From contig JALOOS010000241.1 of the NCBI GenBank assembly GCA_025454275.1, positions 1 through 6,209 of the forward strand: 6,209 bases of DNA. The letters run 5' to 3'. This stretch comes from Desulfobacterales bacterium. GTDB lineage: Bacteria; Desulfobacterota; Desulfobacteria; Desulfobacterales; SpSt-501. This document shows positions 1 through 6,209 of the stretch, piece after piece. The first letter of the stretch is position 1, and each line of letters starts with the position of its first letter. The position numbers and the translations under genes are program-made. The notes under the pieces are model-generated. The model did not search any database, had not been told where the DNA came from, and worked only from the letters and a program-made list of their open reading frames with translations.

Positions 1-2
1 CC

Positions 3-494
3 CTGCAGCAGGCCGCCGACGAGCTGGAGTCCACCCTGAGCGCCCTGGATCGCCGGGCGCGATCCGGGTCCCATCCTCCCGCCGCACCGTTTGCGGCGGC
101 CAAAGGCTTGCTTATCTTCCCGGTTAAGGGTAAGATTGTAAAAAAGTTCGGGCCGTTCACCCACCCCACGCTGAATGTTCACGGGTTTCGCAGCGGCATC
201 GAGATCGCAGCGGACCGCGGCGAGCCGGTGATGGCCGTACACGCCGGCCAGGTGGTATTCGCCGATTGGTTCAAGGGCTACGGGAACGTCCTCATCATCG
301 ACCACGGCCAGCACTACTACAGCGTCCACGCCTACCTGGAAGAGGTCTTCAAGCCGGTCGACAGCCCGGTTGAGGCCGGTGAGGTGGTCGCTACCGTCGG
401 GGACTCGGGCGCGATGGGAACCCCCGGACTCTACTTCGAGCTGCGGCAACAGGACTCGCCGCTCGACCCGCTGGAGTGGCTGAGACGAAACTGA
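3..494 (+). CDS. envC: EnvC-like murein hydrolase activator (degenerate LytM/M23), 3' part
   Basis: The reading frame is open from the left edge, so this is the C-terminal 163 residues of a longer protein. The first visible residues (LQQAADELESTLSALDRRA) look like the end of the coiled coil that precedes the LytM domain in EnvC. A linker follows, then a LytM/M23 domain beginning at KGLLIFPVKGKIVKKFG. The zinc-binding residues of active M23 peptidases are missing: the first H..D motif reads RSGIE and the terminal HxH motif reads GLYFEL. The closing PGLYFELRQQ...PLEWL resembles E. coli EnvC, which is enzymatically dead and activates the periplasmic amidases AmiA/AmiB under FtsEX control during septum splitting. 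The amidase-activator role here is inferred from that similarity. TTG 108 is in frame but internal to the conserved domain, so it is not the true start. It is the first gene of the apparent envelope operon; ftsE/ftsX may lie upstream, out of view. Confidence 0.9.
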   Translation: MQQAADELESTLSALDRRARSGSHPPAAPFAAAKGLLIFPVKGKIVKKFGPFTHPTLNVHGFRSGIEIAADRGEPVMAVHAGQVVFADWFKGYGNVLIIDHGQHYYSVHAYLEEVFKPVDSPVEAGEVVATVGDSGAMGTPGLYFELRQQDSPLDPLEWLRRN

Positions 495-702
495 CCCTTG
501 CGCTCGAGGCGACGACCGCTCGCTGCAGGGGCGGCGTGGCTTCTCGGCCGGCGGCGAACAACACCGACCCGTCCAGGCCTCACCCACTGCCCGTGACGCC
601 CCGGTCAGCGCCGGGGGGCTGGAAAAATACCGACAGCGCCTCGAACAACGGGGCACCCGGCCCCACGGCGGCGTTTCACGCCGGCCGCCGGAGCCGATCG
701 AT
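495..702. other. Intergenic spacer between envC-like gene and S41 protease gene
   Basis: About 220 nt separate the two genes. I see no recognisable promoter boxes. There are two short GC-rich inverted repeats: CCCCGG at 599-604 with CCGGGG at 611-616, and CGGCG at 669-673 with CGCCG at 679-683. Neither is followed by a T-run, so neither is a convincing intrinsic terminator, and transcription probably continues into the protease gene. A frame open from GTG 476 to TGA 721 crosses the gap, but its Ala/Pro/Arg/Thr-rich, low-complexity translation resembles no family I know. Confidence 0.5.
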
Positions 703-710
703 AAAAGGAG
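703..710 (+). promoter_or_regulatory. Shine-Dalgarno site for the S41 protease
   Basis: AAAAGGAG ends 7 nt before ATG 718. This is close to consensus with ideal spacing, and it fixes the start of the protease gene at 718. Confidence 0.85.
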
Positions 711-717
711 CGATCAT

Positions 718-2082
718 ATGAAGGGCATCATCAACCGGCCCGTGCGACTCTGGCTCGTCATGGTGACGGCCGCCGTCGTATGGATGGCGAGCGCCGGGTT
801 CCAGAAAGCCAATTCAGCCAACCCGGATGAGCTTTACGACGGGCTGAAACTGTTTTCCGATGTCATCGAGCTGATCCAGCGCGAATACGTGGACGAGGTC
901 GACCCGAAGGATCTCATCCAGAAGGCGATCCAGGGCATGGTGCAGGGGCTCGATCCCCACTCCTCCCTGCTGCCGCCCGATGCCTTCGAGGACCTTCAGA
1001 TCGACACCAAGGGCAAGTTCACCGGCATCGGGATCCACATCACCATGCGCAACGGCTTCGTCACGGTCATCTCGCCGATCGAGGACACCCCGGCTCACAA
1101 GGCCGGGATCGAGGCCGGCGACCGCATCATCAAGGTCGACGGCCAGCTCGCCAGGGACCTGCGGGAGGCCGTGCGGATGATGCGGGGGCCCAAGGGGACC
1201 CAGGTGACGGTCACGATCATGCGCGACGGGATCAAGAAGCCCTTGGAATTCGAGCTGACCCGCGATGAGATCCCGATTCAGAGCGTAAAATCGATCCTGC
1301 TCAAACCGGGGTATGGATACATCCGCCTGTCCAATTTTACCGGGACCACCACCCAGGATTTCGAAAAGGCGCTCGAACGGCTGGAGGCCGAGGCCGCCCC
1401 CATGAAGGGGCTTATCTTCGATCTGCGCAACAACGGCGGCGGCCTGCTCAACCAGGCGATCAGCATCGCGGACATCTTCGTCGACAAGGGGCAGATTCTC
1501 TCCATCAAGGGCCGCGACAAGAAAAACACCAAGGTGTTCAACGCGACCCCCTCCGCCGTTGCCCGCACCTACCCGATCGTCGTGTTGATCAACGGCGGAA
1601 CGGCGAGCGCCGCTGAGATCGTCGCCGGTGCGCTCCAGGACCACAAGCGCGCGCTCATCCTGGGGGCCGCCTCCTTCGGCAAGGGATCGGTGCAGACGGT
1701 GGAGACGCTGCGGGACGGATCGGGCCTGAAGCTCACGATTGCGCGCTACTACACCCCGAGCGGGCGTTCGATCCAGGCCAAGGGGATCGAGCCCGACATC
1801 GCACTGAAATTCAAACGCATGGACGCAGAGGATCCCTCCGAAAAAGAGGAGAGCCTCTTCAAAGAGAAGGACCTCGAGAACCACCTCGAAGCCGAAGGCG
1901 AGACCGAGAAGGCCCCCCCGCGCAAACCGCCGAAACAGGAGGCGGACCCCGGCAGCAGCATCAAGGATGCCGAATCCCGTGTGGGCCCGCTACGGATCGA
2001 GCAGCTGCAAACCGACAACCAGATCATGCGGGCGCTCGAGATCCTGACCGGATTCGACGTGCTCCGCCACATCAAGAGCTGA
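718..2082 (+). CDS. ctpA: Carboxy-terminal processing protease (S41 family, CtpA/Prc-type)
   Basis: This 454-residue serine protease is exported to the periplasm. An N-terminal signal sequence or anchor (basic start, hydrophobic residues 11-26, possible cleavage after ASA at 24-26 or NSA at 32-34) precedes the conserved tail-specific protease N-region (YVDEVDPKDL, GLDPHSSLLPP). A PDZ domain spans about residues 98-180 (TGIGIHI, AGIEAGDRIIKVDG). The S41 core follows (GYGYIRLSNF, LIFDLRNNGGGLLNQA). The catalytic dyad is visible as Ser297 in GGTASAAE and Lys322 in FGKGSVQ, spaced 25 residues apart as in E. coli Prc. The C-terminus carries a charged Glu/Lys/Pro-rich tail (about 370-425) and a short final helical region. 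CTPs degrade or trim periplasmic proteins, including peptidoglycan hydrolases and lipoproteins; the substrate here is unknown. Start ATG 718 is supported by a strong ribosome binding site. The gene lies between envC-like and YibQ-like genes, implying an envelope-remodelling role. Confidence 0.96.
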   Translation: MKGIINRPVRLWLVMVTAAVVWMASAGFQKANSANPDELYDGLKLFSDVIELIQREYVDEVDPKDLIQKAIQGMVQGLDPHSSLLPPDAFEDLQIDTKGKFTGIGIHITMRNGFVTVISPIEDTPAHKAGIEAGDRIIKVDGQLARDLREAVRMMRGPKGTQVTVTIMRDGIKKPLEFELTRDEIPIQSVKSILLKPGYGYIRLSNFTGTTTQDFEKALERLEAEAAPMKGLIFDLRNNGGGLLNQAISIADIFVDKGQILSIKGRDKKNTKVFNATPSAVARTYPIVVLINGGTASAAEIVAGALQDHKRALILGAASFGKGSVQTVETLRDGSGLKLTIARYYTPSGRSIQAKGIEPDIALKFKRMDAEDPSEKEESLFKEKDLENHLEAEGETEKAPPRKPPKQEADPGSSIKDAESRVGPLRIEQLQTDNQIMRALEILTGFDVLRHIKS

Positions 2083-2103
2083 TCGCGTCCGTCGCGCATC
2101 CGC

Positions 2104-3195
2104 ATGGCTTCGCCCAAGACCAACCGCACGGGAAAACGGCGAGCCCGGCGCGGCCGCAGCAAAACGGCCAAGCGGCCGATGTGGAAGGTGCTGGCGGCGG
2201 TCACCGCCATAACCGTTATCGTCGCCGGCGCGGTCCTGCTGATGCGGGCCTGGGCACCGCCGGACAGACGTCCTGCCACCGCCGAGCGTCAGAAATCACC
2301 GGCGGGGGAGTCCGCCCCGTCCGCGCGCGCGCGCGGACCTGAGAAACAGTCCGCCCCCCGCCCGGCCCCGGCCCGGCCCCCCGAACGCCCGGCCGCGGCC
2401 GAGCGGCCGGCGCAGGCACCGCTTTATGAAGTGTTTCCCATGAGGCCCCCGGCACCCCCCGAAAACGGCGCCTTGCATGCAGCCATTCCACCGGCCCCAC
2501 CGGAGCTGCCTGCGCTCAAGAAACGCCCGCGGGTCGCCATCATCATCGACGACATCGGCCACGACCGCGCGGCGGCCGAGAAACTGATCGCGCTCGATGC
2601 ACCGCTCACCCTTGCCCTGCTGCCCCACAGCCCGCATCTGCATGCGATCGCGGAAAGCGCCCGCCGCAAGGGCCTCGAACTCATGCTGCACCTGCCGATG
2701 GAGCCCGTGGGCTACCCTGAGGTCGACCCGGGTCCCGGCACCCTCCTCGCCCGGATGGCCCCCGATGAGCTCCTGCAGGTGCTCGAGCGCAACCTGGACG
2801 CCGTGCCCCACATCCGCGGGGTGAACAACCACATGGGCTCGAAACTGACGGCTCAGGCCGAGCAGATGTATCAGATTTTCACCGTTCTCAAGAGACGCGG
2901 CCTGTATTTCATCGACAGCCGCACCACCGAGGAGAGCGTCTGCAAGCCCTCGGCCCGTTTGTTCCAGCTCCCGTTCGCGCAGCGGGATGTCTTTTTGGAC
3001 CACCACCCGGAGCCGGCCTTCATCCGCCAGCAGCTGCGGGAGCTGATCCGGATCGCCCAGCGCCGGGGAGAGGCGGTGGGCATCGCCCATCCCTATCCGG
3101 CCACCTACCAGGTTTTAAAAGAGGAGCTGAGGTCTCTGCGCGAGAAGGTCGAGCTGGTGCCTGCTTCGCAGCTGACGCGTGCGGCAAGTTCGTAG
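2104..3195 (+). CDS. Divergent polysaccharide deacetylase family protein (YibQ/DUF610-like)
   Basis: This 363-residue protein starts 21 nt after the protease stop codon, so it is almost certainly co-transcribed. It has a very basic cytoplasmic N-terminus (residues 1-25), one membrane anchor (about 29-47) and a Pro/Ala/Arg-rich linker (about 51-138). A C-terminal NodB-like barrel of the divergent polysaccharide deacetylase family (Pfam Polysacc_deac_2) spans about 143-358. Visible family motifs are AIIIDDIGHD with Asp149-Asp150, MLHLPMEP with His196, GVNNHMGS with His243, FIDSRTT, and GIAHPYP with His329. These correspond to the carbohydrate-esterase metal and catalytic positions, so activity is possible but unproven. 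The family is often encoded beside envC (yibQ in E. coli), with an unknown cell-wall role. No Shine-Dalgarno precedes ATG 2104, so translation is probably coupled to the protease. An alternative start is ATG 2179, just before the membrane segment, but it also lacks a binding site. Confidence 0.92.
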   Translation: MASPKTNRTGKRRARRGRSKTAKRPMWKVLAAVTAITVIVAGAVLLMRAWAPPDRRPATAERQKSPAGESAPSARARGPEKQSAPRPAPARPPERPAAAERPAQAPLYEVFPMRPPAPPENGALHAAIPPAPPELPALKKRPRVAIIIDDIGHDRAAAEKLIALDAPLTLALLPHSPHLHAIAESARRKGLELMLHLPMEPVGYPEVDPGPGTLLARMAPDELLQVLERNLDAVPHIRGVNNHMGSKLTAQAEQMYQIFTVLKRRGLYFIDSRTTEESVCKPSARLFQLPFAQRDVFLDHHPEPAFIRQQLRELIRIAQRRGEAVGIAHPYPATYQVLKEELRSLREKVELVPASQLTRAASS

Positions 3196-3240
3196 CCCGC
3201 GGACGGATGCCGCCCCGGCGGGCCGACGAGGGGGAGGGAG

Positions 3241-3268
3241 GCCTTTCAAGTAAGTAAGGCGCCTTTTT
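3241..3268 (+). terminator. Weak candidate intrinsic terminator after the envelope operon
   Basis: GCCTT (3241-3245) can pair with AAGGC (3256-3260) around a 10-nt loop, and a run of five T follows at 3264-3268. An alternative fold is the palindrome AAGGCGCCTT at 3256-3265, directly followed by T's. Both stems are short, and the T-run also forms the left edge of the neighbouring inverted repeat, so termination activity is uncertain. Confidence 0.35.
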
Positions 3269-3383
3269 GTGGGAGCGGCATCCCGCCCCGGCGGGACCGC
3301 GATCGGATCGTGGCTGGAGCCTACTCCACCGAAGTGCAGGCTACGAAGGCCGGGAGCCACTCCCACAAACCTGCCCTTACTTG
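3247..3383. repeat. REP/MITE-like inverted-repeat element
   Basis: The two ends are near-copies in opposite orientation. TTTGTGGGAGCGGC at 3266-3279 matches the reverse complement of GCCACTCCCACAAA at 3356-3369 in 13 of 14 bases. Further out, CAAGTAAG (3247-3254) is matched by CTTACTTG (3376-3383), and AAGTAAGG (3252-3259) by CCTTACTT (3375-3382). The left half carries a strong hairpin, TCCCGC (3281-3286) with GCGGGA (3291-3296), extended by GCGG (3275-3278) with CCGC (3297-3300) around a 2-nt bulge. Internal symmetry includes GTGGCT (3310-3315) with AGCCAC (3355-3360), and TGGAG (3315-3319) with CTCCA (3324-3328). The GTGGGAG-plus-hairpin design is that of bacterial REP sequences, and two such units in inverted orientation resemble a REPIN or small MITE. 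It encodes nothing. Multiplicity in the genome cannot be judged from one window. Confidence 0.75.
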
Positions 3384-3388
3384 TTGGC

Positions 3389-3412
3389 GCACCGCCGTCG
3401 CAGACGGCGTGC
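3389..3412. other. Strong hairpin in the kinase leader
   Basis: CGCCGTC (3393-3399) pairs with GACGGCG (3403-3409) around a GCA loop. GCA (3389-3391) and TGC (3410-3412) extend the stem past a single bulged C. No T-run follows on either side, so it is more likely an mRNA leader structure or repeat remnant than a terminator. Confidence 0.5.
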
Positions 3413-3432
3413 AACGCTAAACTGCAACAAAA

Positions 3433-3457
3433 GGGCCCGCGGTGCCGCGGCGGGCCT
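3433..3457. other. GC-rich hairpin just upstream of the kinase ribosome binding site
   Basis: GGGCCCGC (3433-3440) pairs with GCGGGCCT (3450-3457) around a 9-nt loop, with one G-T wobble. It ends 4 nt before the Shine-Dalgarno sequence. Read on the minus strand the stem is followed by CTTTTG, which looks like a weak terminator for antisense transcription. On the plus strand it could affect translation of the kinase. Confidence 0.45.
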
Positions 3458-3461
3458 CACC

Positions 3462-3468
3462 AGGGTGA
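3462..3468 (+). promoter_or_regulatory. Shine-Dalgarno site for the kinase gene start region
   Basis: AGGGTGA ends 7 nt before TTG 3476 (and 6 nt before ATT 3475). It is the best ribosome binding site near the beginning of the kinase gene and argues that translation begins here and not at the internal ATG 3637. Confidence 0.55.
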
Positions 3469-3475
3469 AACGACA

Positions 3476-6209
3476 TTGGAAACCGACTCGCGCCCGGCGC
3501 AGGGCCCCGAACCCGACACCAGCCGACCCCTGGCGGATCCATCCCCGCTCTACGTTTCCTGACCAAGACCTACATCGAGTATGTCCGGCATCACTATCCG
3601 CAGATCGACCTCCCGTCCGTGCTCGCCGAGGCCGGCATGAGCCTCTACCAGGTCGAGGACCCGGCCCACTGGTTTTCCCAAGAGGCGGTGGACCGATTCC
3701 AGGAGGGTCTCGTCCGGAACACGGGGGATGCCGACATCTCGCGCAAGGTGGGCCGCTTCACGGCCCAGGCGCGCGCCGGGGGGGCGTTGCGCCAATACAT
3801 GCTGGGGCTGATGAGCCCGGCCGGCATTTACCACCTGATGGAAAAAAACTACCCGCTGCTCAGCCGCGGGGCCGTCATCAAGGTCCGGAAATTGGGGCCG
3901 CGGCGGGTCGAAATCACCGCCACCCCGAAGCCCGGGGTGGCCGAGAAACCCTACCAGTGCGCCAACCGCACCGGTATTTTCGAAATGTTCCCGGCCTTGT
4001 TCACCAAGGAGCTGGCCGCGGTCGAGCACCCGGAGTGCTTTCACCGCGGCCAGGCCTGCTGCCGGTACATTGTCAGCTGGCGGCAGAGTGAGACGCTGCG
4101 CTGGCGCCGCCTGCGCAACCTCACGCTGCTCGCCGGCGTCCTGGCCTCCGGTGCGACCTACGGCCTCATGCCCTTCGGCCTGTGGGCCGTGATAAGCGCC
4201 GGCATGTCCATCGGCGTGGGCTTCTGCGCCTTCTGGTCCGAGCGGCTGGAAAAGCGGGGCATGATCAAGACGATCGAAGACCAGCGCCGGGCCGCGGAAG
4301 AGACCTTGCTCGAAAGCGAAACCCGCTACAACAATGCGATGCTGGTCCAGGAGATCGGGCAGGCCACCTCCACCATCATGGACATCGACCAGCTGATCCG
4401 CACGGTGATGGGCATCACCGAAAAACGACTGGGCTTCGACCGCGGCATGATCATGCTGGCGGATCGCAACCGCCGGCGGCTGCACTATGTGGCCGGCTTC
4501 GGCCTCACGCCGGTGCAGGAGCAGCTGCTGCGGGAGGCCCGGTTCAACCTCGACAATCCCGCCTCGAGGGGGATTTTCGTCCTCGCCATGCGCGAGCGCC
4601 GCCCCATTCTGGTGGACGATCTGCAGCACATCGAGAACACCCTCTCCCCCAAGAGCCTCGACATCGCGCGCAAGCTGGGCAGCGAGGCGTTGATTTGCGT
4701 GCCGATCATCTACGAAAACGACGCCCTGGGCATCCTGGCGGTCGACAACAGCACCTCCAAGCGCCCCTTGCAGCAAAGCGATGTGAGCATGCTGATCGGG
4801 GTGGCCTCCCAGCTGGCGGCCAGCATCGTGAACGCCCTGTCGTTCGAAAAGCTCCGCCAGAGCGAGAAAAAATACCGGGAACTGGTCGAAACCGCCAGCA
4901 GCGCGATTCTGCGGGTCAACCGCGAGGGCCGCATCACCTTCGTCAATGAGTTCGGCCAGCGCCTCCTCGGTTTGAGCGAGTCGGAGCTCGTCGGCAAGGA
5001 GGCGGCCCCGTTTATGATCCCGGCCGGCAGTTCGGGCTCCACGCGCTTCGAGGAGTTCGTCACCGAGATCTGCCGCGAGCCGCAGCCGCCGGCGGTGCGC
5101 GAAGTCCCCTATGCGCTGCACACGGGCAAGGTGGCCTGGCTGGCCTGGACCTACCGCCCGATCACCGACGATGCGGGCCGGTTTTCCGAGATGCTCTGCA
5201 TCGGGAACGATATCACCGAATTGAAGCGCGCCGATCAGACGCGCCGGGAACTGCTCATCCAGCTGCAGCGGGCGCAAAAAATGGAGGCCATCGGAACCCT
5301 GGCCGGCGGGGTCGCCCACGACCTGAACAACATCCTCTCCGGGATCGTCAGCTACCCGGAGCTGCTCCTGATGGACCTGGCGGAGGACAGCCCGCTGCGC
5401 AAGCCGATCCTCACCATCAAAAAATCGGGCGAGCGGGCTGCCGCCATCGTTCAAGATCTCCTCACCCTCGCCCGCCGCGGAGTGGAGACCCCGGAGGTCA
5501 TGAATCTGAATCAGGTGGTGACGGACTACCTCGCCAGCCCCGAATTCGCCAAACTCAAGCTCAACCATCCCGATGTGTCCGTGGACGTGGAGCTCGAGGG
5601 GCGGCTCCTGAACATGGTCGGCTCGCCGGCCCACATGTCGAAGACCCTTATGAACCTCGTCGTCAACGCGGCCGAAGCCATGCCGAACGGAGGCCGGGTG
5701 ACCATCCGCACCGAGAACGACTATCGCGAGCGGCTGGTATCCGGATACAAGGAGCTGCTGCAGGGGGAGCTGGTGGTCCTGTCGGTAGCGGACACCGGCA
5801 TCGGCATTCCGCCCGAGGACATCGAACGGATCTTCGAGCCGTTCTACACCAAGAAAACCATGGGTCGCAGCGGTACCGGCCTGGGCATGGCGGTGGTCTG
5901 GGGCTCCGTCAAGGATCACCGCGGCCATATCGACGTCAAGAGCCGGGTCGACCACGGCACCACCGTCACGCTTTTTTTCCCCGCGACCCGCTTGGAGATC
6001 CGGGAGCCGGAACAGGTGCAGCCGAATCAGCTCAAGGGCCGCGGGGAGCGGGTTCTGGTCGTGGACGACATCAAGGAGCAGCGCGAGATCGCCGGGGAGA
6101 TCCTCACCAAGCTGGGGTATACGGTGGCGACCGCCGCCAGCGGCGAGGAGGCCCTGGACCACCTGCGGCGGCAACCGGTCGACCTGGTCGTCCTCGACAT
6201 GATCATGGA
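3476..6209 (+). CDS. Hybrid sensor histidine kinase (GAF-PAS-HisKA-HATPase-REC), 3' truncated, apparent frame break near its start
   Basis: The main frame is open from 3469 to the window edge. Domains by nucleotide: N-terminal presumed sensory domain (about 3547-4080; LTKTYIEYVRHHYP, then GALRQYMLGLMSPAGIYHLM, and a Cys/His cluster HPECFHRGQACCRY); two membrane helices (4120-4182, 4183-4236); coiled coil (about 4237-4340); GAF (about 4342-4855; ALICVPIIYENDALGILAVDN region); PAS (about 4861-5220); HisKA with phospho-acceptor His at 5317-5319 in GGVAHDLNNIL; HATPase with N-box NLVVNAAEAM, DTGIGIPP (5791) and GTGLGMAVVWG; and the receiver start, with acidic pair Asp 6064-6069 and phospho-acceptor Asp 6196-6198. 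It should autophosphorylate and pass phosphate to its own receiver and/or a partner regulator; the signal is unknown. The stretch from TTG 3476 (METDSRPAQGPEPDTSRPL) is in another frame, which ends at TGA 3560. Downstream starts in the main frame are GTG 3619 and ATG 3637 (weak GAGG at 3628-3631). Confidence 0.88.

Larger units (their letters stand above)
3196..3475. other. Repeat-rich intergenic spacer
   Basis: No gene is supported in this 280-nt stretch. It contains a partial repeat core (3210-3222), a weak terminator candidate (3241-3268), a REP/MITE-like inverted-repeat element (about 3247-3383) and two leader hairpins (3389-3412 and 3433-3457). It ends with the ribosome binding site of the downstream kinase. 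Open frames through it are low-complexity by-products of the G/C content. Confidence 0.7.

Noticed and set aside
598..619. GC-rich hairpin after the envC-like gene as a terminator
   Set aside because: It has only a 6-bp stem and no T-run follows on either strand. The downstream protease gene has no obvious promoter of its own.
814..1884. 356-codon minus-strand open frame opposite the S41 protease
   Set aside because: It is antisense to a clear CtpA-type gene, has no recognisable domain and its composition is that of a codon-bias artefact.
2080..2106. Possible read-through fusion of the protease and the deacetylase, which share a frame separated by one TGA
   Set aside because: The protease tail ends at a natural length, the next ATG starts a typical basic-plus-membrane-anchor N-terminus, and no recoding signal is visible.
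2296..3090. 264-codon minus-strand open frame opposite the deacetylase gene
   Set aside because: It is antisense to a gene with conserved YibQ-family motifs, and its translation is low-information and Arg/Gly/His-rich.
3196..3475. CRISPR array or small RNA gene in the repeat-rich spacer
   Set aside because: There are no regularly spaced direct repeats and no tRNA-like fold. The repeats are inverted and fit a REP/MITE-type element better.
3267..4091. Plus-strand frame running from the repeat element into the kinase
   Set aside because: It begins inside the inverted repeat, is Arg/Pro/Gly-rich and overlaps the well-supported kinase frame.
4182..4949. 255-codon plus-strand frame inside the kinase
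   Set aside because: It overlaps the membrane, GAF and PAS coding region in another frame. Its Arg/His/Gly-rich translation has no motif.
3550..6174. 874-codon open frame on the minus strand opposite the kinase
   Set aside because: The plus-strand frame shows clear kinase motifs throughout. The antisense translation is His/Asp/Gly/Leu-rich without domains, as expected from G/C-biased third positions of the sense gene.

Overview
This is a high-GC window from a Gram-negative, diderm bacterium, best explained as a Desulfobacterota-type (deltaproteobacterial) chromosome. That guess rests on three things: the gene order envC, then ctpA-type S41 protease, then YibQ-like divergent polysaccharide deacetylase; the style of the multidomain soluble-sensor/GAF/PAS hybrid histidine kinase; and the strong G/C bias at third codon positions. 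Taxonomy is inference, not proof.

Layout. Positions 1-494 hold the 3' end of an EnvC-like degenerate LytM/M23 protein (its N-terminus lies left of the window). After a 223-nt gap comes a complete carboxy-terminal processing protease (718-2082, signal peptide, PDZ, Ser-Lys S41 dyad) with a strong ribosome binding site. Then, 21 nt downstream, comes a complete membrane-anchored divergent polysaccharide deacetylase family protein (2104-3195). These three same-strand genes look like a cell-envelope/peptidoglycan remodelling operon: EnvC homologues activate septal amidases, CtpA/Prc proteases trim periplasmic envelope proteins, and YibQ-like proteins are regularly encoded next to envC.

Positions 3196-3475 form a non-coding spacer dominated by inverted repeats: a roughly 130-bp REP/MITE-like element with long, nearly identical inverted ends, a partial duplicate of its core, and two further strong hairpins in the leader of the next gene.

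From about 3476 to the right edge lies a large hybrid sensor histidine kinase. It has an N-terminal Cys/His-containing presumed sensory domain, a two-helix membrane hairpin, a coiled coil, GAF, PAS, HisKA, HATPase and the start of a receiver domain, and it is cut by the window end. Its beginning is odd. The best start site (TTG 3476 with a well-spaced Shine-Dalgarno) reads in a different frame from the body of the protein, so there is either a one-base loss (real or sequencing error) or an internal downstream start.

Most of the window is ordinary core genome. The items most worth a second look are the kinase frame break, the inverted-repeat element and the kinase's unfamiliar N-terminal sensory domain. 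I see no CRISPR array, transposase, tRNA or rRNA.
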